64,000 bases of DNA from Pampus argenteus (Eukaryota; Chordata; Actinopteri; Scombriformes; Stromateidae): contig CM072866.1 of NCBI GenBank assembly GCA_036937835.1, forward strand, positions 18,308,001 to 18,372,000. Direction: 5' to 3'. The notes beneath the pieces were generated by a model. That model was not told the DNA's origin. It worked only from the letters and a program-made list of their open reading frames with translations, and searched no databases. Of the stretch, positions 23,401 to 36,519 are shown piece after piece. The translations under genes and the position numbers were made by a program. Each line of letters starts with the position of its first letter. Position 1 is the stretch's first letter.

Positions 23401-26159
23401 AGGAACAAGTGACTTTTTGATTCAACACATTCTTCTTCCTGGTTAAAACCTCGTTTTTACATTACCCACAATGCAACTTAACCACCAACCATTTGGAGTT
23501 GGTGATTTGGTTGTGTTATGTTAGTAGTGGCTAATGTAGCCTTGAGACACCGGCTTCGAGCAGAGATGAGGAGTGGGCTTCAGAGGTCTGATAACCTCTC
23601 ATCTTTCTGCAGACTGTTTTCATGTTGCAGTCTTCAGATCCAACCAACACTGACTTATGTGACCTTATCACTTGAGGTAATTTATCAGATTTCAAGCAGA
23701 TTTTCAAAAAAGGCTTTATAAAACCTTTTTGACATGTGCAGTACCCGAAACCTGTAAAACTAACTGAGGTGTAAAAACGGTGGACTTTCCCTTTAAGAGT
23801 GTCAGGATTTCCCTGCTCAGTGTTGAGGAAGAGTTTCAGCGAGCTATTGTGGAGTGAACCAGGAGGTGGAACCTGTCTGTTTCTGGATCTATTCTCCGTC
23901 TTTAATCCCTGAGACAGTCACACCCATCACACTGCCATTGTGCAGTTGAAGCCTCTCTATGCATGACAGAGTGCAGGAGCCCGAGTTTATTAGCCTGTAA
24001 ACACACATCATATCCCATATACCAAACTCAATAACACACAAAGACATATGCAATCAGATGTCTTTAAGTGATTTAATTCATATATTTTTACTGTATATAC
24101 CCAAACCTGCATCTAGGTGCTGGAAGTGCACTGATAGGACAGTCTCTCTCTGTCTCGCTGTGTTGTAGCAGAGTATTTAAGACACCCACACACATAAAAA
24201 ATAAAGTCTTTTCTGCCAAAGAATCCAGAATAACTTGTCCAACAGCAAAGTCTCATTCAACTGAGCGAGACCTTTTAGAAAAGTCTTTGGGCACAGATTA
24301 AACAATCAAATTAAACCAGATTAAATCTTGATCTTTCAGGTTTGACCATACAATACGATTTTGACCTTTGTTCCATCTTTCCATGAACATGTTCTGTGTC
24401 TCTTTCATCCCTCCATCGGCTCTGCCTTCAGTACTGTGTCTGACTGGGCAAAAAACAAGCCACAGTCACACCATCAAACAGGTTGTAAACAAGCCAAAGG
24501 TTTAGCCTTATCTGAACCACTTTATTTGGAGGTAGAACTGACAGGACACTTTGAAATGTTGGTTATAATTGCTCATGTCAATCTGTAGACTTTAATGGAT
24601 GTTTGGAAAGTGATTTGAGCGACTGTCTTTGTTTGACAGCGCCACTTTCCCAGATCTCTGCAATTATCGAGTACAATGCTATTATCGAAAGCGGAGCAGC
24701 TGATGTTTGCAGCAATTGAGATTGAAATGAGTTTGATTTGTTGATACTCAGATTACTGATCAGGCTTTTAACCTCTTTGAAAATAAAGCCCTGGGCGAAC
24801 CTTTTTCAGCAAACTCCTTTCCTTTTAGTTACCGTATGCTATATATGAATGATAATAGACATATATTATGTAATTTAATATAAACCCCTTTGACAGCATA
24901 GACTGAATAGACCATGAGAACACCTAAGAAAGATAAACAAAGAAAAAAAAAAGGACATTATCTGCTTTTGAAACCAACTTCCTCCTGCACCTGCACAGAG
25001 AGAAATCCAGATGACTTATATTTCTGATTACGGAGACTATCAGCATTGTTCAACAGTATTTCCTATTTTCTGTCTCTTACTATGTTTCCTCAACAGTTGA
25101 CCTTTCTTGGCCTGTGCTTGCACCTGAGCTTGTCTATCTTTGCCAAGTATAAGCCCCGAGGGACCTTAAGACAAAACCACAAAGACAACTTAGCAACTGC
25201 CAAGCACCAGAAGAATAAAACCACAATTATCCCAGAGATGGTATCAATCTAGCACAGCTTTAAAGACAATACTGCCTCATGGTGTCTTATGTGTGTTGTA
25301 AAAAAAAAAAGTGTATAACATTTACAGTTGGGTAGCTTTATACTGAAATAACATTCCCTTTTAGTTCTAATTACTGCAATTATACTGGTAGCAGATCTTT
25401 AGAAGATTTCATCCACAAAGGGAAAGATATGTTGTCTTTGAGTGCCTGATTTCTTGCACACATGATGTGGCTTGTATTGGCTTTTTGCTGTAAGTACAGA
25501 TAATCCACATGTCAGTGATTGAAGAGGTACAAATCCCACAGTAACAGACACACAGGTGGCACTGGAAAGAAATAGCATACCAGTCTAGATTCTCTCACTT
25601 ACTTGGCCAATTTCCATGTGAGACTGAGTCAGAAGGGCAAACTCCTTCTGCACAGCCCAGATACAGGTATGCGTGAGACCTGCAACACTCAACACACAAG
25701 CTACCTCTCTGTGTCTTTACCATCTCTTTCCAGCACACACACCACATCCTGTTTGAGTGGCAAAGTCCCAGTCAAGTCATGCATGAAGATGTGTGCCATT
25801 CATGCTGTTGCCTGTGTCCTCTGTCTCTCTTTCTCAAGTGGAAAGAGCTTTAAATATCCTGGAAGAAACAGTAACTGGATAATGTTGCCTAAACTAAAAA
25901 CAAACAACTAATGACTTACCAAGACTAACAAACATACATATTATTGGCAGTATCCAAATATACTTGCACTCAGTAAGCGTATTGAACAAATCAATGACTG
26001 GATCTGCCTTTTTTTTTTTTTTTTTTAAATGAACAAAGACAACTCTTGGTGTGTTCATGGATTCATCCACATTAAGACAATTAGAAAGTCAGTCTGCTAT
26101 TATCTAAAGTATATATCAAGGGTTAAATGACTTATGTCTCAGCAGGAGTTGGATTCAAT

Positions 26160-26510
26160 TGCTGTAACAGCGTCTTTATAGGTCAAATCAAGGCTGAAGA
26201 CTTTTCTGTTTGCCGCTACCTTCTTATTAAATCAAACATGAGGCTTTTGATTCATTTCTTGCACTGCGCTGTAAATTTTATTCCTTTTTTTTTTTAAATT
26301 ATCATTATTACTTTAGTCCATTCTATCTTATTTTTATTTTCTATTCTCTCAACTCCTCCTAAACTATTTTTTTAATTGTATTTGAATGTCTATGTATAAT
26401 GTGATTCGCTTGCACTTGCACATGTCTTTCAAGCTTTTAAATATTTCACGTAAAGCACTTTGAATTACCCCGATGTTGAAATGTGCTATACAAATAAACT
26501 TGCCTTGCCT
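26160..26510 (+). repeat. L2-like LINE 3' end
   Basis: The segment ends TAAAGCACTTTGAATTACC...GTGCTATACAAATAAACTTGCCTTGCC, the characteristic 3' tail of teleost L2-clade elements. The upstream T-rich part fits the 3'UTR. No reverse transcriptase frame remains. Confidence 0.6.
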
Positions 26511-26524
26511 TTATGCCAAGATAA

Positions 26525-26650
26525 GCTAAAACTAAGCTAAGCTAAATTAAGAAGCCGCTGCCTCCGACTCTATATTTGGCATACAAACATGACAGCGGTA
26601 TCGGCCTTCTCATTCAACTCTCAGTGTATTTCCCAAAATGTTATTATTTT
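26525..26650. repeat. Partial copy of the GTTAGCTTAG-family repeat
   Basis: Contains AAGCTAAGCTAA, CATACAAACATGACAG, GGTATCGGCCTTCTCATTCAACTCTC and TATTTCCCAAAATG, the right half of the repeat also seen at 12000-12345. Confidence 0.5.
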
Positions 26651-27644
26651 AACAAGACAGGGAAGAAGATGGAAAATATTGCTGCAACAAAATAATTACA
26701 TGTATTTCATATTTATCTTAAGTCTTTTCTTAATAAATACCAGAGATTCTATTTTTTCTATTTTTACATATCTACATCAGTCTTTGGTTGAATTGATAAC
26801 AGCTCATTGAATGCCACCTGATAATAAGTCACAAACAGGTGTAGCTGGAAGGTTAACATCAGCCATGGCATCATCAGGGCTGTATATATTCTGGTAGATA
26901 GATCCTTATGTTGTGTTGTATCCCGTATTGTTTTATGTACCGTATCTTTATATGTTTTATGTATTTTAGTATGTATTATCTGATGTTTAACTTTGTGTTT
27001 CATCTGGCTGCAATAAAAAAAAAATATCCTCATTGACAAAATATTAAGTTGAAGGGTCACAAGCCAAAAAGGAGGGGAACTAGATGAGCTTTGTCAATCA
27101 CGCAGGAAAATCAAGTAATCTCTGTTCTTTTACAAAATCTTCTCACTGTTTACCATTGATTTATATAAACAATCAATCATCTTTGGATACATATATATAT
27201 ATCTTTAAAAACTGAACAAGTTCAACAGTGTATCATGACAAACATGCATTTTTAGTGCCAAGGCCCTTTTCACAAGTGCTTCATCTGCCAAGACTTAAAA
27301 AGACATGTCAGGAGTTTGACAGCTGAGAAAACACAACACTGTGCTCAAGAATATCAGCAGCAGCTGGGTGAATACCTGTATCTTCCTGCTTAGGAATCAG
27401 AGGATTTAGGCAGCGGTGAAAGCTTGTCAGCGATGACACACAAAAGACTTGTTGTGCACCACTGAATAAGTGCAATACCTTGAAGTAAAGCAGCAATTAT
27501 GATCGTGTTAAGTCTGAAGATTTGAAAAATAAATTGCTCATTAATGCTAGTAATAATGCAGATACATCATTGGCATGGTGCCTGGCTCACATAGATAAAA
27601 AAAGAGCATGTAATAAATCAATCAGGTTAAACCCTATACCACCC

Positions 27645-27830
27645 TCATGTCTGTACAGTAGATATAAAGCCAATGCCAGAAGATGGTTAGCTTAGCTTAG
27701 CACAAAGACTGGAAACAGGGAAACAGCTTTGCTATGTCTAAAGGTATCAAAATCCACCTAACAGCATCCACCTAAACTGACAAATAACACGTTATAACTT
27801 GTTGTTTTTTTTAAAATCAATAATCAGTTG
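27645..27830. repeat. Partial copy of the GTTAGCTTAG-family repeat
   Basis: Contains GGTTAGCTTAGCTTAGCACA, AAGACTGGAAACAGGGAAAC and ATCCACCTAACAGCA, the left half of the same family. Confidence 0.55.
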
Positions 27831-30800
27831 TTATTTAACTTTCCTTTTAAAAGCATCAACATAACCTGTTCTTAAATTGCATCTCTTTTGAGCTTTTTGT
27901 AGACTAAATTGCGTGCCATTACGTGCCCACACACAGAATGGACTGCACCACACATCTCATGAGAAAAATGCAGCCAAAGCTTTACTTCATGGGAAATACT
28001 TTGCCAAAGCCACAATTGGTCTGTGCGGTAACAACTCCTCTGACTCTCCCTCCCTCCCCTCCGTCCTCCCATCTGCCTCCCTGTCAGATAGCAGACACAC
28101 AGAGAAAGAGAAATGAATCCGTATTAATGAAGTAGAACAAAATAGGGAGGATAGTGCTCGACTTCTATAACCATCCTAACGTGAGATCCTATTGTGCAAC
28201 TGAAGTTTTCAGGTGCAGGCACGGGTAAAAAAATGCTCATGTGTGGCAGCCTGGGCTCTGGCAGGCTGAGACATTTATGAGGTGTTGACACATAGGGGCC
28301 AACTGACATTAATGCACTGACATTTGCAACCAGCCATGACTATAACTGTGAGTTCTGCTAGAGAGAGATACTAACTCCAGTTAGAGTTGAATCAGTCTGT
28401 GTGTGTCATACAAAGAAAACATAATCCATAACTTAAAAATCCATAACTATATATATATATATATATCATGATATATATCATGACTCATGATTATTTTGAG
28501 TTGACTTTCATCTAAAGCACTTTCATTTCATTTTGTTACATACAAATAATACATAATTTATTAGATATATATATTTATATATTATTCATAATAAATATAC
28601 AACTAAAGCTATCATCATTATTTTATTTTTGCTGTTGGCTGACTCATGGAGCTGGTATGCTGCCAGTGTGGCAGTTCAAAATGAATCACTTGTAATTGGC
28701 ACTGATAGGTGTGGACATAAACATAGGTGTAGTTTGATGTATTGTACTTTTGATCTGTTTGCTGTGCATGAGGTCAATATTAACCCTCAGTGACTTTGTT
28801 ATGGAAAAATTACCTTTTAGTTTAACATGGTTGTGACTATAATTATTATATATATTTTTTTTCAAATGTAAATGATATTATGTGATTATTATGTGTAATT
28901 AAAACTCAGTTAAATTTACTTGTTTAACTATTGAATATTTACCAGCGTGTGCTTGTGTGCTTATTAATAGACAGACGAGTGACAAATTAAAGGTAAAACC
29001 TGAATAAACCTGAGTTAGGATACGTAACGAATGCAGATGCTTTCACACAGGTGCACTGCATGGTACAATTAAGAAATTAACATCCAATCATGCTCTGTGG
29101 CATGTATACAAATGCTGAGTAGGCCCTGTTCAGTCTGAATTTCTATCAGGATAGCAAGAGAAAAATATCACAACTGTTAAAGAGGGTTTATTGTTGGGGC
29201 ATGGATGGCAGAAGCTTCAGGCACAACTGGCAGTTGTCCTTAGCTTTTATCCTTAGTCACTATTAACTTACTTTACTTCAGCTTTTTTTTGTTTTGTTTC
29301 TGATCTATAACTATGTCCATATTCCTCAAGGAATAAATAAAAGTTAGTATAGCCTATAAACCAAAGAAACCAAATCCTTAAGTCAATCTTATTACTCTGC
29401 AGAGATGTATCTTGAAAACAAATACACTGAAGACATTTCACAGGTTACACACAAGGTTTCATCAGTTCCACATACTCAAAGAAGTCGCAGGTATTTCAAT
29501 GTCTGCGGGCTGTTTACATCATGAAAAAACATGAGTTCAAAGGTCACTAGAGGTGAGGAGCCACCTGAAAGTGACCTCTCGTTTGCTGGACAAACATTGA
29601 GGCGGGGATGTTATGGCAGCATTTTAAGCAGCAGACAGGAAGCTTGTCCTCTGATGAAACCTCACCCAAACTATACCTGCTATCTGTCTAGGATTTGCAC
29701 GACTCGTTCGTCAAAAGTGTTTGCCTTATGTTGAGCAGTAAATGAATAAACACCACTGTGTGCTCTTCCATTCCGTCATGTATTTGTCAAGGGATTGTTC
29801 AACAGTGTTAACACCTGTACCCCTCATTGCACGTCAGTGTAAAAGACCAAGATCAGCACCCCTGACACCCCTGTATCAGACAGTTTTACACCAGTTCACT
29901 TTGGTGACTCTCCAGGGATGGTCAGGTGACCGTTTATATACTGCAGTTGCCACAGTTCTGTAGCACAGATGAAAAATCTTGGATACCTTGAGAAATAAGT
30001 TTCATTTCACTCAATATTGTACTAACTGAATAAATATAAACATCTAATATATTGCATATATCCATGTTTATTCCTCTGTGTCAACGTGTCTACAAGAAGC
30101 GCACACACACACACACACACACAGTGATTTAACGGCAGGCTCCCCAGGCAGCGCAGTGCTTCAGTTATGTAAACTGGCCCAGGTTTGGAGCAAGTCAACC
30201 GTCAGGACTTTGCATCCTCACCAAGCCCCTGCAGCTGCTAATGCAAACAAGAAGCCCTCACTTGATGCCTGACTGGGTCAAGCACACACACACACACACA
30301 CGCACGCACGCACACAAACAGATGCATATACAGCTGTAGACTTGAATTCAAACAGGAATGAAAAGCTTGATCCTAACAAGACCATATCTACTTTTTTTTT
30401 TTAAATAAAAGAATAATTAGTATACAATTAAAAATAAATGGTGATGCCTTTTAGGAGGTTGCAAAAAATAAAACTCTTAAATTTAAAATGAATACAATTT
30501 TTTTTTTCCATATACAATACCAAATGAAAAACCATATCTAAGCTCATGCCATGATTCTGATGTTTCTCTATAACTACAAATATACTTTTGACTTTTGTGT
30601 ATTTTCACATTTCAAGTTTTCTTTTTTTCTTTTTTTTTTTACAATTTGTACTTAATTACAAAACATATTTAATCAAATCTTCTGCCAATCTGTCTACCTC
30701 AGCTACTGTTCAACACAGTGTACTGTATTATCCACTGTTTGCACATTGGCACATGTGACTTGATTTCATGCCCAGTACAAAAGTCATCTGCCACCTGTAT

Positions 30801-32479
30801 ACATACAGCCACCAAATAGTTAAAGTGTTCAAATTCAAATGGCTAATTTGTTTGTCTTTGTTTGAAGAGAGCCGTTTTTTCTCTGGTACAGACCAAAGTG
30901 TGAGAGTCTGAGAGACATAAAGTGAAGAGCTGTTCATTTGCCTTGGCTGCAGTTCCAGCCTCAAGCCATCATTTGCGTCTCCACACGGCGGTGTAATGGA
31001 CAGGTGGAGGTCTCTCACGGCAGCATCCATGCGCGACTCCAGGACCCTTGGCCGTGGAGGCCTTAACGTATACTCAGTGATGCTGAACCCGAGTACACTT
31101 CAACAGGAAGACTGTTTGCAGCTAAAGCTTCACTAGATTTAAAAAAATCCACAGATACAAAATCCAGGACTTGAAACTGCATGCTGAGTGGCTGCGGGAG
31201 AGTACAAGGAGTAGACAAAATAACACAAAAAGTATTTAAAAAAATACACTTCTACAGTTTTTCTCTTTTTTTAACCAATGCATCTGTCATTTTTGCTATA
31301 TTTAGTTGTCACTCAGTTGTAGTTCACATTTACGCTGCAGCTGATTGGCACTTGGTAATCATGATTAATCATATTATTTTCAGAGAGAAGTAGGGTTTCA
31401 TAAAGTGGACACATTGTTTAGATATTATTATTATAAGCATTCAGTTGAAGTTGTGTAGGCTTCATTAAATTATATGGGGAATATCTGGCTCTTATGCTGC
31501 TAAATGTAGTAGTAGTAGTGGGCTAGTCGGTAACTTTGTCTGTCTGGTACTGGGTAGGTAATCTACAGGGTGTTTATCAGAGTTATTTTTGCTAAAAACA
31601 GCTGCCTGATGCTTTTCGAAACCGCAGCGCTAAGAGAAGTTTGGCATTTCATCATCCATGGTTGGATAAAATAATGATTAAGCAGCTTTAACGAGACAAA
31701 AAAACAAGCAAACAAATACTTGTATTCATTGTCGCTCATTCATTCACGTTCAGTCAAAATACTGTTTGAAAGGAGTGAAAGTTTTCTTTTCACGTTTCAC
31801 TACACCATCCATTTGGCACGAACTGAGACTCATTAAAGTCACTGAAGCCCATTAGCACGCTATATAACGTTGTTGATCACAAATGTTGACAGTAGAGTCA
31901 CCTTTGAGCAGCATAACTTTTTTTAATCCACCAGCATGAACGCCGAGATAAAAGGCTCATGAACAAATATTAAGTTTTACGCAGTAAGCGTAAAATCGTG
32001 ATGCGTAAGCAAACTATGGCAGCTACGAGTCTGAGCTCCAGTAACAACGAGTACCCAAGAAGTTACTCACCACTAATTGTTCATTGCCATAAACCATAAG
32101 AAGCAGTCTTAGGCAAAGGGTGAGGTCCACTGCAAACTACATTACATGTCCATCACATCTGTCAAAAGTTGAAGTAATGTTTATAAGACTGCATTAACCT
32201 AATGCAATATTCCGTTTACACTGTGTGTTAAACAGACAACCCAAATTTACTGTTTAAAAAACATTTAGGTCGACAGGTTCACGTTTGAATTGTAGTTATT
32301 TTTACTACATGGACAGTTTAAGTGTATTATATATTGTGCATATAGTGTATTTTATACTTTCTAATATTTCTTCTTCTTATATTTCTTGCAACAACTATTT
32401 TTGTTATTATGTAAACCTTAATATGAGCCATATAATTGTTAATATACTTTAAACAACAAGATGTTTATTTTAAATAACA

Positions 32480-32650
32480 GCCTATAATAGTATTTACAGT
32501 TGTTTTCTTTATCAATTAATCTGTCGGTTATTATTTCAATTAATTGTTTAGTCTATATATTGTTTAAAAAACGGGTCAAAAAAATCTTCTATTTACAATT
32601 ATATAAAATCGTGACATTTATGGGTCAGAAACTAGTGAGTCTTTGACTTA
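32480..32650. repeat. hAT-like MITE remnant
   Basis: ATCAATTAATCTGTCGGTTATT followed by TCAATTAATTGTTTAGTCTAT matches the internal part of the ATTAATC-rich element found at 4600-4782. Confidence 0.4.
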
Positions 32651-34283
32651 TTGGCTGATTTACATTCATGCTGTAAATGCTCACAAAGATCCAGCTGCTT
32701 GTGTATTTGTCTCTTCAAGCGTCCTAAAGACCTAAAGAATCTGCTCAGAGGCTGACAGGGTGTCAGGTAGCTTTTTACAACCTCAGGCAAATCATAGTTT
32801 ACACAAAAATTACCAATAAACACATGCACAATTGAACATTAACCACATAATAAAAGTCTATATATTAATTTACAAGTTCAAACAAATAAACTGACAAAAT
32901 AAACATTTGCTGAACTTTATTTTATTTTTTATTTTTTTCAGGCTGTGCAATGAAGAGATTATAAAAAGAAGTTATAAAATTTAAAAAATTAAGAGAGCAT
33001 GAAAAATAAATGAATCACAAGTTAAAAGATCACATACAGCGATTTCACATTTAAACTTGCAGCTGCTTAATTTTAATCCTTTGTGTTGGTGTTTTATTAG
33101 TATTCATACCGTCAGTGTTGTTATTTGGTGTTTTGTTGTGAATGTTTTAATAAAGTGGCTGAAGATAATTTTTTTATCATAACAGTGGCTTAGTTATAAC
33201 CACTGTGACACTGTGCCACATCAACAATGGCACCATATTGCGCCAATAGGTTTCCTGTTGAATGTCTTCCCTCATCATCTGGGGCTTTGCAAAAGCTAAC
33301 CAAGAAGGCTTTGAGAGATTCTGAAACGCTGAGGATAGCTCTATAAAGCTCCGAGGTTTACCTAACAGCTAGCAGCTATGTGGACCCAGAGCAGCTACTA
33401 ATTAAGTAAAGGGGTAAACCTTTCATCAGGCAACAGCCTCGCTCTCTCATTGTGCTCTCGCTCTGACACATGGCCGCAGTGTTAACCCAGCCTCGTGTTG
33501 AGTGGTGGGAAGTGTGCAACTGTGTTTTCCTCTCTGTTTGTTTAAGAGATTAAGGTGGTGAACCCCAGCCAGTCCCCAGACTCCATACCAGTGGAGCTCC
33601 TCAGAACGTCAGCATTGTCTACATACCTGGTGCCTGTGAAATTTAATAGTGGTCAAAGTCGTCTTAAAATCTAAGCTTTCGGCCCATTAGTGAATCCAGG
33701 GAAGAGTTTGCTTATTTAAAATCCAAATCTGCACACCAGGAATGGACTAGTATATAAGAAAAACAAGCCTAACGTTGCAATTAAAAACATATCCAAGAGT
33801 GTCCTTGAAGACATTCACAATCAAAACCAACTTCAAATGAACAATTTTCAATGTTGAGAGTTGGTTATTCCTGTCTCTCAGGTTGCGTCCAGGGGTTATG
33901 ATGATGGCCTCTATTTTGCATGCTGAAATCACAAGACAGCCCTTTGTCTAGAAAACATTTACATCTCTTAACACAGCTGGCTTGTCCAACCACTGGTACA
34001 AAACAAACAAGGAAGCAGGGTAGAAAAACAACATCTAGGTTAAGTTACCACTAAAGAGGTCTTTTAGTGCTAAACTTCAAAACAACATGGACCAATTTGG
34101 ACTTAAAATAAACTGAGGTTGACTTTAGAGGAAAATTTGTTTTGACAGTTTCTGGTCAATGAAGCTGAAAGGGTTCCACATAAAGTTAATCTGATTTAAA
34201 ACACACACTGAATATAATATGAAGTGTTGAATGACAGATTAAAATAAAGATAAAATAAAATATAAAAATTAGAAAGGTAGAAT

Positions 34284-34285
34284 GA

Positions 34286-34326
<41 letters not shown>
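34284..34326. repeat. (TA)n microsatellite
   Basis: Alternating TA run about 0.5 kb upstream of the foxe1 start codon. Confidence 0.95.
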
Positions 34327-34330
<4 letters not shown>

Positions 34331-34838
34331 GATATTCATATATCAAGACTTCCAAAATGTCAAAACACTTTCCACCACATAGTATTTTGTAGAACACGAA
34401 CAATAGACCCATATAAAGTGGAGGTATGTCAAGAGTATGTATTGCTTAGGGAGGTGTGGCCCTTCAGGTGCTCTGTGGAGATAATACACTCTACAGGTAA
34501 GGCTGAGTGACTCATTCTCACACACACCTTAAAACACCACACGTTACTCTCGCTTAACTTTACCTGACAACATACTGTGGAAATAAGATGACTAAGCAGT
34601 GCATTTAATGCGACAGGATCTCTTGGGGAAAAAAAACAACCCTTTTGCTTTTGAAGAACTGCTGGATTTGGACTCAAAGACAGTGACTTGTTAAAAAACA
34701 AATGTGATCTTTTTTTTTAGCAGGATTTAATCTGATCTCACCTCAGACGGTGGGAATTTCTTCAAGACTGTGCAAGGACTAACATCCTGCAGCATCTACA
34801 GTAAGTAAACTTTGCAGTCTTTTTGGAGATAAAAAAAA

Positions 34839-35921
34839 ATGCCTGTGGTCAAAGTTGAGAAAGATTCTACTTCCTCGGCTCCCTCCAACCCTCCGGCACA
34901 GACAGAGGAGCAGCCAAGAGGTCGGAGGAGGAAGAGACCCCTTCAGCGAGGGAAGCCTCCCTATAGCTACATTGCACTCATTTCCATGGCCATAGCCAAT
35001 TCCCCTGACCGCAAGCTGACTCTAGGGGGTATCTACAAATTCATAACAGAGCGCTTCCCCTTCTACAGAGACAATTCAAAGAAATGGCAGAACTCCATTC
35101 GCCATAACTTGACCCTCAATGATTGTTTTATCAAGATTCCTCGAGAGCCGGGGCGGCCAGGGAAGGGCAATTACTGGGCCTTGGACCCCAACGCTGAGGA
35201 CATGTTTGAGAGCGGCAGTTTTCTAAGGCGCCGAAAGAGGTTCAAGCGCTGTGATTTGAGCACCTATGCCTCGTATGTGCATGAGACACCAGTCTTTTCT
35301 CCTGTCCAGATTGCCAGATCTGCATATACCAACTCAGTCTACCCTAACATGACTGCCAGTCCACCCTACGGGCAGCAGCTCCCCTCTGCCTACTACCCCT
35401 CCTCATCTCCTCCTGGGTTTGGACCTGCTCAGACCCGCATGTTCAGCATCAATAACCTCATAAGACACCCAACTCCAGCCAGCATGCTGGCAAGCCAAGG
35501 GCCAGAGGTGATGCAGCAGCCCAGTCGGAGCTTCAGTCCCGAGGGGCTTCCAAACGGATCCAGTCCCTGCAGCCTGGGAGCCACAGGTTACCAGAACCAA
35601 CCATGCGGTGGGGCTGTGCCGTCCCGCTCCAGCACACATCCAGGTTTCACCTATTCTGGGCCAAACAGCCACCCACACCACCATGTCCCCCAAGGCTCAT
35701 ATGGACAGGGCCACAACCCAGCGTATGGAGCGACAGGTCGCCTCCATTCATCAGCTCACGGGTCTGCAGAGACCCTGGACCACTATGGCAGGATCTCCCC
35801 GGTGCAGCGGGGCTCTTTCTCCCAGTATAACAGTGCTGCAGGTCCTATCACCAACACTGGCGCTTACCTGAGACATCCCACATACCCAGGGAATATGGAC
35901 AGGTTTGTGTCTGCTATGTGA
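34839..35921 (+). CDS. foxe1: Forkhead box protein E1 (thyroid transcription factor 2), single exon
   Basis: This 360-residue intronless frame encodes a forkhead transcription factor required in vertebrates for thyroid and craniofacial development. The winged-helix domain spans about residues 38-137, with GKPPYSYIALISMAI and the recognition helix NSIRHNLTLNDCF at 85-97, followed by the basic RRRKRFKR. Identity as FOXE1 rests on GRRRKRPLQRGKPPYSY, the block NAEDMFESGSFLRRRKRFKR and the terminal MDRFVSAM. V-K-V-E at residues 4-7 fits a SUMO site; FSINNLI at 202-208 fits an eh1 Groucho-binding motif. Both are inferences. The polyalanine tract of mammalian FOXE1 is absent. The start ATG has A at -3. 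Trmo, hemgn and anp32b downstream match the human order. Confidence 0.96.
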   Translation: MPVVKVEKDSTSSAPSNPPAQTEEQPRGRRRKRPLQRGKPPYSYIALISMAIANSPDRKLTLGGIYKFITERFPFYRDNSKKWQNSIRHNLTLNDCFIKIPREPGRPGKGNYWALDPNAEDMFESGSFLRRRKRFKRCDLSTYASYVHETPVFSPVQIARSAYTNSVYPNMTASPPYGQQLPSAYYPSSSPPGFGPAQTRMFSINNLIRHPTPASMLASQGPEVMQQPSRSFSPEGLPNGSSPCSLGATGYQNQPCGGAVPSRSSTHPGFTYSGPNSHPHHHVPQGSYGQGHNPAYGATGRLHSSAHGSAETLDHYGRISPVQRGSFSQYNSAAGPITNTGAYLRHPTYPGNMDRFVSAM

Positions 35922-36480
35922 GGTGCTGAGAATGTAGTAGGAACTGCATTTAAGCATCTTATGATCATTTTAACCACATCATCAGAGACTTGAGATGGCA
36001 CAAAGTGAGCCAGACACTTCTGCGCACAGACACTGTAGCTTTTGTTTTTGTACTTTGTTCATAACATTTATTAAAGGACGAAACTGAAGCGATTCATTCA
36101 GAACACCTCTCCTGACACAACTGTGATTTACCACGTTGACCGTACAAACTGTTTTCCATATTGATGATAATGTACTTCTAGATAAACGCTATAAATCTGA
36201 ATTTAAATGTCAAGGCCTTTTTACAGCATGTGAGTGTAAATTTTATCTAATGCCGTGTGTGGTTGAAAGATTTTTTTTTTGTTGTTGTTGTCATGAATTG
36301 AATGTACCCGTTTAAAATTGACATTACTGGTGAGTTTTAATGAGAGAATTTGATATGTTAGTATAAATTATTGTGCTTTATGATCATAATAAGTGGCTTG
36401 TATGAAGAACATCAGCTTTAGTACATTTGCATGTATTTTGTTGCTAAATGAAAATGTATATTAGGTTGCCTTTTTTTGAA

Positions 36481-36486
36481 AATAAA
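36481..36486 (+). other. foxe1: Likely foxe1 poly(A) signal
   Basis: AATAAA about 560 nt after the stop codon; a second, AATAAA-containing AGAATAAAAT, lies near 36515. The stretch between is AT-rich 3'UTR without coding potential. Confidence 0.6.
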
Positions 36487-36519
36487 CAGAATTATATAGC
36501 ACTTTTGCTCTTCAAGAAT

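Larger units (their letters stand above)
15201..34838. other. Gene-free interval between endophilin and foxe1
   Basis: About 19.6 kb without an exon I can support. It contains a Tc1-type transposon relic, LINE/SINE tails, MITE remnants (including an ATTAATC-rich patch near 17180-17310), TG at 19563-19630, CA near 30100 and 30281-30318, and AT runs near 17165, 28447 and 34285. XPA, the human neighbour on this side of FOXE1, was not seen. The position upstream of a developmental regulator makes long-range enhancers likely, but none can be identified without alignments. Confidence 0.5.

Noticed and set aside
30728..31030. Minus-strand 100-codon frame as a small gene
   Set aside because: No recognisable domain, no splice partner, weak codon character; treated as chance.
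34800..34818. GTAAGT...TTTGCAG just upstream of foxe1 as an intron
   Set aside because: The two signals are only about 17 nt apart, too short to be spliced; foxe1 is intronless in vertebrates.
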